Of a stretch of DNA of 50,718 nt, positions 41,382 to 49,798 are shown in pieces. A program made the translations under genes and the position numbers. The stretch spans positions 1-50,718 of the forward strand of contig JAKQFH010000013.1 in the NCBI GenBank assembly GCA_029556265.1, written 5' to 3'. How positions within the stretch are numbered: position 1 is the first letter of the stretch; the number at the start of each line of letters is the position of its first letter. Below the pieces are notes generated by a model, which did not search any database, was not told the origin of the DNA, and saw nothing but the letters and a program-made list of their open reading frames with translations. The DNA comes from Chloroflexota bacterium (lineage in GTDB: Bacteria; Chloroflexota; Anaerolineae; Anaerolineales; Anaerolineaceae).

Positions 41382-42872
41382 TTATTGACTTAGGACAGAA
41401 AGAATTTCTTTGCAATATGCCTCCGCCAACTGACGTTCATAATCGTAAAGTGCAGTGTCACGATTATGTGCTAAGGGATTCCGAATTTTCGCAAGAAGTT
41501 GTGATCTCTGATCCCAGTAATTCTTATCTTTTCCAAAAGTTGATTTAAAGGTATTCCATTCAGAGAAAATTATCGCAAATAGATCTTGTGGGTATGTAAA
41601 ATCAATTAAATTCCGGGAAGCCCGGCTTCCAAATGATTTTTGCTCTTTCTGTTGGGCTTCCTGGCACTTGTCGAATATCGTTTTTAAGTTAGCATGAGCG
41701 TTTTCTAACCGTACTATCCACTGCTCGCCATATTGGGTAACCATCGCATTTACAATACAATTTCGTAACGCCAATTCCGTTTCACGCCAAACAGGCCACA
41801 AATCGACCTGTCGTTCTACCAATTTTAAGTAAGAGTAAAAATGTGGTGAAAATGTCGTATAACTATCTTGTCCATTAGCTTGAATAAGGCCGTATCGCAT
41901 GAAATCATCAACATCAGCCTGCTTTACATCCACTATTGGCCCAAAAAGAATTTGTAGGAGTTTCCTGAGACTATCATCCTCGCTTAGGATGCTGATCATA
42001 TGATCATATTGATCTAGCAAAGAATGCTCAGCTCTTTGGGCAGATGCATCTACATCAACTCGACCGGTTTCCCGATACAATTCCACAAGCTCATATCCTA
42101 GCATCTCAAGTAAGAATGGATGTCCTCCGCAATAAAATTTTACACGCTCCTGGATGCCCGTGTTTACATCAATGCCTATGTCTTTCATCCGACCAAAATA
42201 ACCCTTCATATCGTCATCATTGAACATGCCCAAGTAGTGTTTATGAAATATTAGGTCGAAAGTCGAGATTGCTTTGGTTTGCAACTCAATTTCCCGTAAA
42301 CTTCTTCGTGATGTTGTTATAAATGTCACTCGCCACTCCGGGCGATACGATAACTCTCGTAAGCCTTGAAAACCAGAAACATCACCTTTAAAAAGATGAC
42401 GCGCATGATCAAATTCATCTAAAACAAATAAAATCCGGTAATCGGCTTGACGTACTTTTTCAAAGAAACGTTGAATTCGCCCATAGCCTTCACTCCAAGA
42501 AATTTCATCCTCGAGCACACGATTTGCAGCATTTCGGATTGGTTCTGTCAACCACCCCAGATCTTCCATCTCATCGTAGGCTCTCGTAACTAATGATCGA
42601 AAGAAGATGGACGCCTTATCAAATGTCGCCAAATTGATCCAAATAGGAAGCTGTCTTCTGGACGCCATCTGATCCTTAATCTCCATTACTCCTTTATAGA
42701 TTAAGCTACTTTTACCAATGCGATAATCCCCTACAATTGCCAAATTACCAGGTTCGGGTGGACGAATAACTCTATTCTCAACTACTCTCAAGTCATTACT
42801 TCTTCCGACAAAACGTTTCCCACGAACAATGTTTCCATAGTCGGCAAAGGGGTTATCAAAACTTCTATCCAT
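41382..42872 (-). CDS. STAND-like AAA ATPase with C-terminal Swt1-like HEPN domain
   Basis: A 496-residue protein. Residues 1-35 resemble the VGR entry of STAND ATPases (NPFADYGNIVRGKRFVGR); Walker A is GDYRIGKSS (48-56), Walker B ILFVLDEFD (147-155), then FITTSRRSL and a helical/winged-helix region to about 345. Residues about 380-496 form an all-helical domain ending in KIRNPLAHN: R464-N-P-L-A-H469 is the R-N-x3-H motif of HEPN RNases, and the surrounding segment (FSEWNTFKSTFG, then AEAYCKEILSVL) fits the Swt1-like HEPN group. It lies 15 bases after the 1567-residue gene and is its likely effector partner. Role in phage defence is inferred. Confidence 0.8.
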   Translation of the reverse strand: MDRSFDNPFADYGNIVRGKRFVGRSNDLRVVENRVIRPPEPGNLAIVGDYRIGKSSLIYKGVMEIKDQMASRRQLPIWINLATFDKASIFFRSLVTRAYDEMEDLGWLTEPIRNAANRVLEDEISWSEGYGRIQRFFEKVRQADYRILFVLDEFDHARHLFKGDVSGFQGLRELSYRPEWRVTFITTSRRSLREIELQTKAISTFDLIFHKHYLGMFNDDDMKGYFGRMKDIGIDVNTGIQERVKFYCGGHPFLLEMLGYELVELYRETGRVDVDASAQRAEHSLLDQYDHMISILSEDDSLRKLLQILFGPIVDVKQADVDDFMRYGLIQANGQDSYTTFSPHFYSYLKLVERQVDLWPVWRETELALRNCIVNAMVTQYGEQWIVRLENAHANLKTIFDKCQEAQQKEQKSFGSRASRNLIDFTYPQDLFAIIFSEWNTFKSTFGKDKNYWDQRSQLLAKIRNPLAHNRDTALYDYERQLAEAYCKEILSVLSQ

Positions 42873-42887
42873 GATTTACTCCATCCC

Positions 42888-45800
42888 TTACTGATGTGTA
42901 ACTAACCATTCTTTGAATAATCCTACCCGAATCGAGTAGTATTGGCCCCTCTCTCGTTCGACAACATCCCTTTTTACCAAATCATCAAGAATATCGTCAA
43001 TGGGAATCGTGGTTTCGCATGTTATATTGTTGCGATTGCATGGCCCAGTTAAACTACTTAGTGTTATCGCGGTAAGCACTTTCAAAGCATCACTATCACT
43101 AATTGCATCCTTAGAAGTGTCTCCTGAATTCAGGAGATTATCAAACTTGTCGAGGCCAAGGGCATTAGCGCCTTTTACGAGTTCATCCTTCACTTGTTCG
43201 ACATCAGCTTCTGTCACCAATCTTGCTCGTTTTCGATTCATGTACTCAACCAGGCGATTACATAAAATTTGGACATAAAACGGACTCCCAGCGGTTAAGT
43301 CGAGAATACGCTCAATAGCTCTCTCGCGAAAACGGCTATCTCCCTGACGCCCACCGACTCTTATTGGCTCATCAATCAGCTTGATGGCGTCATCACGTTT
43401 TAGATAAGACACTCTTTCATCTTGTGTTGTACCAAATTCATTCGGAAATCGTTGTTTGAATTTTGGCATTACATCTTGTCCAACTAAAACAGCGCTAAAA
43501 TAATTTTCCTGCAAAAGAGCTTTCCAGTTTCTCATAAACGATTCGGGGATTCGACCTGCAAGAATTTGAGCATATATATATTGAAATTCGTCAATTAATA
43601 AAACAGCGCGGATATTTTGCCAACCGCTATCCTTTTTAGACTGTCTCTTGAAATTTTCAAAAATATCAGCAAATAAAGTAAGTGGACTGGGATGCTCAAA
43701 GAAGTCTTTTTCATTGCTTGGGAAAGTTATTTCGATGTCTGATTTTCCAGCCTCAACCCTATCTTCAATTGCATATTCAAGCCTTCGAATTATGCTCCAA
43801 AGAATCAGATACAGAAACTGATACGAAGATGTACTATTATCATCCAAAAACTTACCGATATTTCCTATGTCCAAAACCAATAATTTCTCGTCAAGCTCCA
43901 GTTTGCTTTTTAGGTGATAAAGGATTGAAGATTTCCCAGCTCGCTTTTGACCATAAATGACAACACATTTGCTTTGAGATTTTGACTCTTGAATGGCCTT
44001 AGCAACATTTCCTATCATCTCGTCTCTACCAAAAAACATATTAGGGTCACCAACAACCCCGCCCTCGGCATATGCGGCATAAGGATTTTCTATTGGTTCA
44101 AACTCCTCTTCGGAATAGAGGCGAATCGAGAAATTATTAACAGGAGTTTGGACAATTTCCGACGAGCGTGTTCTATATTGAACATAAACTGGTAATGAAA
44201 AGGTTTGCGACTCTAGTGCTTCCTTTCCGAGACGAATTGGTATTTTTAGAATTCTTTGATCCCCCCCTCTCAAGGAACTCTCTGACTTGACTTCCGATAC
44301 AGCCAACGAATAAGTGTCAGCATATTCTTGAACTACTAACTCTAATGCATCAGCAGGGCTGCATCCAATGCGATTATTTACTGTTATCTGAATGTCAATC
44401 TGTTGATTGTTGTCTGGAGTATAAGATTCAACCGGTAATCGTAGGGTTAGTTGCGGAGCAGAACTTTCATATAACTCCTGCAGTCTAGAGCTTACTTTTG
44501 TTCGTATTATGTCTATGACTGGATATATTTCTTCCACGGACAATCTGGTTGGCGTGCTTTCAATTTCATGGAGCAGATCCTGGCACCGTGAGTCTATTTG
44601 AACACATAATCGCTCTTGCTCTTCGAAGGTGAATTGCTTACATAGTTCTAAGGCTATCTCTAATATCTTTTGTAACTGCAAAGCTCTCTGTTGATCTAGC
44701 TCAAAGAATAACTGATTAATAAGACCTTTGACCCGCTCAATGCCTCCTTCAAGGGATGCTGTTGTCAGTTCAGTCTTCCCTATGAACTGTATTTCATACG
44801 AAAGGGCATGGTTATCATCAAATACTTTTCGTTGTAAATCATTCCATAAGCGAATAAAACTATCTAAACTCTTTACTCCACTTATCGAAGAATCACACTT
44901 TAACTTTATGTAATCCAATGCCATAGCTTGAAGGGAAGATTTGTTGTAAAGTCGATTTATTATTCTATTTGCTGCAAAACGACTCCTGAGGATTAAGTAG
45001 GATATTGAGTCGAAAAGTTTGTTTCGATCTGGGTGATGTTGGAATACAGTTTCCAAAGTTTCATCAAGGGAAGGAATTTTAGGTGTGATTGGAATTTGTG
45101 AATGACCCAAAGTAGAAAACAAGTAACGAACTATTGCATTTACTGCATCTTGTTCATCTTGCCCTTTGCTTCTATCGCCATCGTACGCATTAACTGATTC
45201 GCAGTAAAACTCTCGCGCAGAATCTAAATGTCGAGTTTCAATAATAGCAGCATCTCCCCTCGAGGCAAAACTACGACAGAGATACCGAAAAAACAAATTA
45301 GGGTCCTCATCGTCAAGAAGAGAAACAATTTTTGCTGCTGACAAATAATAAGTAGCTCGATCGCGGGGCCTGCTAGTACCCAGCTTGGTAGCAAGGCCCT
45401 CTAAGTTCTTGATATCGCTTCGGCTAAAAGTTTGTTTTTGAACCCGGTCAGGTGGCACACCTTGGAAATCGCATCTTTCCAAGAAAAATTGGGTAAATCC
45501 ACTAGTTTCACTTGAAAAACTTGATAATGTAGTTTCAATTATTTTTTCATCAAGTTGAGGTTGCAAGCCACTTTTAGCTTGAACAATTGCATCGAGCAAA
45601 TCTGCTACTTGGGGATCAGGAGATGTACTTAAGATTTTGTTTAGTATCTTCTTGGAATCTTCGTGTCTTCCCTGCTTGAATAAACACACAGCCAGATTTC
45701 TCTGCGCGGCATTGTTATCTGGTTGCAGTTTTACTAATGAACGAAAGCTACGTTCGGCCTCTGGATAATTTTCTTGTCTGAAATAGCCATTTGCTATTTG

Positions 45801-47591
45801 CCACATTATCTGAGCTTTTTTTCCATCAGTAGGAGCTTCAGAATATTTTTTCTGGAGAAGCGTTATGGCTGAATCATACATTCCAGCGCCTTGATAAAAT
45901 GTTATGAGCATATTATCAACCGAACGTTGATCTAGCATTTTAGAACGGTTTTTTGAGAGGACGTCTATAGCATCTTGAATTTTGCCTTGTTGAGCAAGCA
46001 ATGCTCCCAAGTCTTTCACGGCACTATCGAGATTGTCGCCCTGAATTATTGCAACGCGAAGCAATTGAGCAGCTCTATCTAAATCTTTTTCAATTAATTG
46101 AAGTCTTTTCGCGCGTGCATAGGGATTTGACCCTCTTGGTACGCCAGTAGATCTAGCATATTCACGCCATTTTTCATAGAGCGATTGGGCGTCATTATAA
46201 TCAGGATCGATTTCTAATACTTTCTTTATTTGGGCGATAGCCTTTGGATATTCTCCATCGTTGGCATATCCAGTAGCTACGGAATACATTTCATCGATCG
46301 TTCTTATTAACGTGATACCAATTGCCAGAGGTCCTTTAGGTCCTTCAGTTATTTCAAAAACAACCGGTATCTTCTCACCAATAGAAATCATACGAACTTT
46401 TTCAAATAATTCATCATCCGAAATAGCGCTTCGGTGAAAGAAATAATTACCCCCATCGTTTCCTCTGATAAAACCAAAGTTTCTATCAGCTTTATAAGAA
46501 AAAATATCCCCTTGTGGCTTATTGGAATCAGGGCGAGAAATTGGTTTGGTGCGAGGTCTTTCAATCATTGCCGAAGCGATTTCTTGATATGCCATATCAG
46601 GTTGTCCACTGAAATGCCTTAATGCATCAATCGCCAACTGATTAATAGACACTCCTAAGATAAATTTTTGTAATAAATCAATTGCCTGGTTTTTCCTTTC
46701 TGATATTTCAAACAAGTATATTGTCGTTTGGAAAAGAACTTGGGCATCCTCAATGGAAAGTCCCTTGGGTTGATAATTCCCCAATATAAACTGGCTTGAT
46801 TGCTGAATGATTAATCTCAACAGTAAGAACCATGCTTGCGGTGTTTGGCTTGGCGATGCTTTTGTAAAATACTGTTCCAGGGCATATAATGCAAGTTTTT
46901 CTTGCTTTTCGATTATTGCAATTGCCGCTAAATTCAGCCAATCAATTGCTTCTTTTGCGATAACTGCTGTTTCTCTGTAAAGTCTCAAAGCCTCTGGGCG
47001 ATCCCCGAGAAGCCAATTGGCGTAAGCTAAATGTTTCCTTACATATACTGAATTGGGTAGTAAATCGTATAGAGATCTAAGCTCACCAACAATGTTCTGG
47101 ACTCTACCAAATTTAGAACTTAACTCATTGATTTTTAGTGCATATTCGTACTTATTTCTAGCACGTTCCCAAATCTTGACTAATTCTGCACTTCTCTTGC
47201 CATTGAACTCTGCAGAAGGAATAATGAAAGTCGGTTGTGTAATTGTAATTGTAGCAACTTGGATTTGAGCGTCAAAATGAGCTTTTATTTCAAGCAACTT
47301 CTTTATTACTTCCTGATTTTCAGGTTGCACAGACGATGGAGTTGGAATTGGTGGTTTAGTATCATTGGGAAGTTTCCCCTCTGTGAGTGCTTCATCGACT
47401 CTGGGCTTAGTTATTACCTCCCAACTACCAATCATTTCAATTAAGATAGTTGTTAATTTATCTTCATCCTCCAGCGTCACGTGATCTTTGCCAATCTCAA
47501 TTAAAATCCCTGACGTTTCTCGTCCTGTTTTTAACAGAAAGCTAACTTTACTACCAATTGGAACTTGACGCTGAATTAGATTTGCTTGCAT
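42888..47591 (-). CDS. Giant multidomain STAND ATPase with Sm-like, TPR and cold-shock domains
   Basis: 1567 residues. Seen in order: an Sm/SH3-like small barrel at about 12-60 (KVSFLLKTGRETSGILIEIG); helical TPR-like repeats at about 130-345; a cold-shock domain at 359-430 with RNP1-like NFGFIRG and RNP2-like NYFFH; a second TPR block at about 430-680 (ENYPEAERSFRSLVKLQPDN is a clear repeat); a long helical region; a beta-sandwich at about 1060-1180; and a STAND/AAA ATPase with Walker A GQKRAGKSS (1214-1222), Walker B AVLLIDEFQYI (about 1328) and a winged helix at the end. Sm and cold-shock folds bind RNA, so it could sense RNA and act with the downstream HEPN protein. AT-rich compared with the chromosome. 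I know no described system with this exact architecture. Confidence 0.8.
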   Translation of the reverse strand: MQANLIQRQVPIGSKVSFLLKTGRETSGILIEIGKDHVTLEDEDKLTTILIEMIGSWEVITKPRVDEALTEGKLPNDTKPPIPTPSSVQPENQEVIKKLLEIKAHFDAQIQVATITITQPTFIIPSAEFNGKRSAELVKIWERARNKYEYALKINELSSKFGRVQNIVGELRSLYDLLPNSVYVRKHLAYANWLLGDRPEALRLYRETAVIAKEAIDWLNLAAIAIIEKQEKLALYALEQYFTKASPSQTPQAWFLLLRLIIQQSSQFILGNYQPKGLSIEDAQVLFQTTIYLFEISERKNQAIDLLQKFILGVSINQLAIDALRHFSGQPDMAYQEIASAMIERPRTKPISRPDSNKPQGDIFSYKADRNFGFIRGNDGGNYFFHRSAISDDELFEKVRMISIGEKIPVVFEITEGPKGPLAIGITLIRTIDEMYSVATGYANDGEYPKAIAQIKKVLEIDPDYNDAQSLYEKWREYARSTGVPRGSNPYARAKRLQLIEKDLDRAAQLLRVAIIQGDNLDSAVKDLGALLAQQGKIQDAIDVLSKNRSKMLDQRSVDNMLITFYQGAGMYDSAITLLQKKYSEAPTDGKKAQIMWQIANGYFRQENYPEAERSFRSLVKLQPDNNAAQRNLAVCLFKQGRHEDSKKILNKILSTSPDPQVADLLDAIVQAKSGLQPQLDEKIIETTLSSFSSETSGFTQFFLERCDFQGVPPDRVQKQTFSRSDIKNLEGLATKLGTSRPRDRATYYLSAAKIVSLLDDEDPNLFFRYLCRSFASRGDAAIIETRHLDSAREFYCESVNAYDGDRSKGQDEQDAVNAIVRYLFSTLGHSQIPITPKIPSLDETLETVFQHHPDRNKLFDSISYLILRSRFAANRIINRLYNKSSLQAMALDYIKLKCDSSISGVKSLDSFIRLWNDLQRKVFDDNHALSYEIQFIGKTELTTASLEGGIERVKGLINQLFFELDQQRALQLQKILEIALELCKQFTFEEQERLCVQIDSRCQDLLHEIESTPTRLSVEEIYPVIDIIRTKVSSRLQELYESSAPQLTLRLPVESYTPDNNQQIDIQITVNNRIGCSPADALELVVQEYADTYSLAVSEVKSESSLRGGDQRILKIPIRLGKEALESQTFSLPVYVQYRTRSSEIVQTPVNNFSIRLYSEEEFEPIENPYAAYAEGGVVGDPNMFFGRDEMIGNVAKAIQESKSQSKCVVIYGQKRAGKSSILYHLKSKLELDEKLLVLDIGNIGKFLDDNSTSSYQFLYLILWSIIRRLEYAIEDRVEAGKSDIEITFPSNEKDFFEHPSPLTLFADIFENFKRQSKKDSGWQNIRAVLLIDEFQYIYAQILAGRIPESFMRNWKALLQENYFSAVLVGQDVMPKFKQRFPNEFGTTQDERVSYLKRDDAIKLIDEPIRVGGRQGDSRFRERAIERILDLTAGSPFYVQILCNRLVEYMNRKRARLVTEADVEQVKDELVKGANALGLDKFDNLLNSGDTSKDAISDSDALKVLTAITLSSLTGPCNRNNITCETTIPIDDILDDLVKRDVVERERGQYYSIRVGLFKEWLVTHQ

Positions 47592-47639
47592 AGTGCCTCA
47601 TTTTTGAAAAAACAGGATCCTTTATTAATCGGTTTTAAA

Positions 47640-47645
47640 ATTATA
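47640..47645 (-). promoter_or_regulatory. Candidate -10 box of the ATPase/HEPN operon
   Basis: TATAAT on the minus strand, 49 bases before the ATG at 47591; GAGG four bases before the ATG is the ribosome site. No clear -35 box. The 47592-47816 gap also carries the leader of the divergent transposase gene. Confidence 0.45.
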
Positions 47646-47816
47646 CACAATAATATTAACCGTTATGCTTTTCACAAAAGCCTTGATGGGTGACGGATTA
47701 CGATAATTGATTGAAGGGTTGGTGTAACATATTTTCTGTAAATTGCTGAACCTTAACAAAAGCGGTGAGTCAGAAGTATCCTTATACGGTGACCAAACCA
47801 AACAAGGAGACTGGAA

Positions 47817-48575
47817 ATGACTCACCAAAATGTTTATAACCTTTCTGCAGGGACGATTGAAGAGATATTGCGCAACGGATTGGATGCAGTTCCGGAGATG
47901 GTGCGGGTGCTGCTCAACAGCGTGATGCAAGCGGGAAGATCCAAGTACCTGCAAGCCGGAGAATACGAACGCAGCGCAGACCGGAAAGGTCATGCCAACG
48001 GGTACAAACCGAAGACAGTCCGGACCCGCATGGGCGAAATCACCTTTGCCGTCCCCCAGGTACGAGAAGGAGGTTTCTACCATTCTGTACTTGAGAAGGG
48101 ACTGCGCAGTGAACGGACATTGACCATGACCCTGGCGGAGATGTATGTGCAGGGGGTCTTAACCCGCAAGGTGAAAGCGATCACAGAGGCGTTATGCGGG
48201 GTTGAGATCTCAGCGGCACAAGTCAGCCGTGCCACAGCACAGTTGGATGCGACCTTGCAGGAATGGCGGGAACGGCCGCTGGGTGAAATCACCTATCTCT
48301 ATCTTGATGCGCGGTACGAGAAGGTGCGCGAGGCTGGTCAGGTGCGGGATGCAGCTGTTTTGGTGGCTTCTGGCATCACGCCACAGGGCGAAAGGCAGGT
48401 TCTGGGCGTATCTGTGTCGCTTAGCGAGCATGAAATCCACTGGCGAACCTTTCTGCAGGGTCTCAAAGACCGCGGCATGCATGGCGTTAAGCTGGTGATT
48501 AGCGATGATCATAGCGGTTTGGGAGCAGCCAGAAGAGCCGTTTTGGGCAGTGTCCCCTGGCAGCGGTGCCAGGCA
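47817..48575 (+). mobile_element. Truncated IS256-family transposase
   Basis: The first 253 codons or so of a Mutator/IS256-type transposase (about 400 residues when complete): RKGHANGYKPKTVRTRMGEI, then FYHSVLEKGLRSERTLTMTL, YLYLDARYEKVRE with the first catalytic Asp, and VISDDHSGLGAARRAVLG with the second. It breaks off at PWQRCQ, just before the helical insertion, so the catalytic Glu is missing and it cannot transpose. The sequence right after it is an unrelated dehydrogenase fragment. Ribosome site AAGGAG upstream. Terminal inverted repeats were not identified. Confidence 0.88.
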
Positions 48576-48669
48576 GTTTACAGAGGGCGATGAGGTTTTC
48601 GGGTATCTGCCCAGCGCAACCGGTCGCGGCACCTTCGCAGAATTTGTCTGCGCCGATAAAAAAACGATA
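48568..48669 (+). pseudogene. Fragment of a zinc-type alcohol dehydrogenase/quinone oxidoreductase
   Basis: About 34 codons matching the GroES-like N-terminal domain of medium-chain dehydrogenases: FTEGDEVFGYLPSATGRGTF and then AEFVCADKK, the usual F-x2-GDEVFG...AEYV pattern. No start and no continuation. It joins directly onto the truncated transposase, which marks a deletion breakpoint. Confidence 0.65.
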
Positions 48670-48735
48670 TCCCTCTCAATAACAATATTTTTCTTCTCAA
48701 TTAAATTGTTCAAGGAATCAACGTACGGTTAAACC

Positions 48736-48757
48736 AAAAACGACCATTACTGGTCGT
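48736..48757 (-). terminator. Terminator attached to tRNA-Met fragment 4
   Basis: Minus strand stem ACGACCA/TGGTCGT with a four-base loop and a T run, almost the same as beside fragment 3. Confidence 0.85.
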
Positions 48758-48765
48758 CTGGAAAA

Positions 48766-48810
48766 TAGTAGCGGGGAGTGGATTCGAACCACTGACCTCC
48801 GGGTTATGAG
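48766..48810 (-). repeat. tRNA-Met 3'-half fragment 4 (att-like)
   Basis: Identical over 45 bases to fragment 3, ending at the anticodon loop CTCATAA. No 5' half (no D arm or acceptor 5' strand) is present, so it is not a functional tRNA gene. Confidence 0.9.
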
Positions 48811-48950
48811 TCAAAATCCTGAATCCGTGCCATTTGTGCGGCGGGCTCTGCAAATCAGCCGACCTGACGAACTCTGGTCCACGCTTGCCGGGCACGCTGC
48901 GGTAGCTAATCGATGTTCGTATAGTATCTGTTTAACGTGGGTTCGTCAAG
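48811..48950. repeat. Cassette-end repeat, copy B
   Basis: Homologous, with gaps, to 38079-38265 (see there). Starts at the same base next to the tRNA fragment (TCAAAATCCTGAATCCGTGC). It is the presumed left end of the element carrying the ParA locus. Confidence 0.7.
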
Positions 48951-49196
48951 TACTTTTTCTTGCTTTTCTTCATTCCTCTTTCCAATTCAATTTATTCAAA
49001 TCTATTTTCTCATGGGGGATGCGTCCTCCCTGATTCAATAATCGTGCATCGTACTATTAGTTGTTGATTCCCCAGTCATGGGTGTTCCACAATCTCATTA
49101 AGCCTGCATAAGGTAAGGGCTAATCCTTTTCCCCTGCCCGTCTATTTGCGCACCTGTTTGCCGGCTTAGTTTATAAGGTTCGGAGAGCCATTCAAG
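48951..49196. other. Leader region of the ParA locus, no gene
   Basis: Pyrimidine-rich, then mixed sequence without reading frames of coding character. GGAGAG near 49181 is the ribosome site of the next gene. Confidence 0.3.
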
Positions 49197-49787
49197 ATGC
49201 CAGGTAAAGACTTAGATTTTTTTATTGCTCAAGATAAAAAGAACCCCGTTGAACTTCGAGGCTACGTTTGGAAAGTCATTATGGATCCAACCAGGGTCGA
49301 TGATGATCCGGGAATGTTCTTTGGGAGGTTATTTCGAATGATCGATATCCGCCTCAACCGGGACGAGAAATCAACCTGGCCGGAAGGAATCGTGTTTGAA
49401 CACATTACCTCAGGATGTCGCCTTACTTATAAAAATGGCTTGTTGATGGATCTGACAAATTCCAAAATCATTCAGAAAAAGCCAAGAGTCCGTGATCGAA
49501 GCCAGCGGACAGGTTGCAGAAACCAAGCTAAAGGTGAAAGTATGGCTCGAAAACCAAATCAAATTTCATCAATCAGTCAGATGCGTCGGTTTGTGTTAAT
49601 TCGAGTGGAAGACCTCACGGGTGTCTCAGGGACTGGTGAAGTTGCAGAAGGAACTGTATTTAGCAGCGGCTTGGCAGTCATTCATTGGCTCAGGGAACCT
49701 TATGCCATGGGAGTTTATCAGACTCTCGAAGATGTCATTACTGTCCACGGTCATGAAGGCCGAACACAGCTGCAATTTATCGATTAA
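49197..49787 (+). CDS. Hypothetical protein of the ParA locus, possibly two fused or nested products
   Basis: A 196-residue frame with two dissimilar halves. Residues 1-92 (KDLDFFIAQDKKNPVELRGY onward) are a beta-rich domain I do not recognise. A basic linker follows, then residues 116-196 (MARKPNQISSISQMRRFVLI; GTGEVAEGTVFSSGLAVIHW), a small domain seen in many phage and plasmid hypothetical proteins. An internal ATG at 49542 has AAAGGTG six bases upstream, so the second domain could also be made alone. It ends 11 bases before parA, with which it is probably cotranscribed. Confidence 0.6.
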   Translation: MPGKDLDFFIAQDKKNPVELRGYVWKVIMDPTRVDDDPGMFFGRLFRMIDIRLNRDEKSTWPEGIVFEHITSGCRLTYKNGLLMDLTNSKIIQKKPRVRDRSQRTGCRNQAKGESMARKPNQISSISQMRRFVLIRVEDLTGVSGTGEVAEGTVFSSGLAVIHWLREPYAMGVYQTLEDVITVHGHEGRTQLQFID

Positions 49788-49798
49788 GGAGAAATCAA

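Noticed and set aside
37265-48810. Four tRNA-Met pieces considered as complete tRNA genes
   Set aside because: Each has T arm, acceptor 3' strand and anticodon-side sequence but no D arm or acceptor 5' strand, so none can fold as a tRNA.
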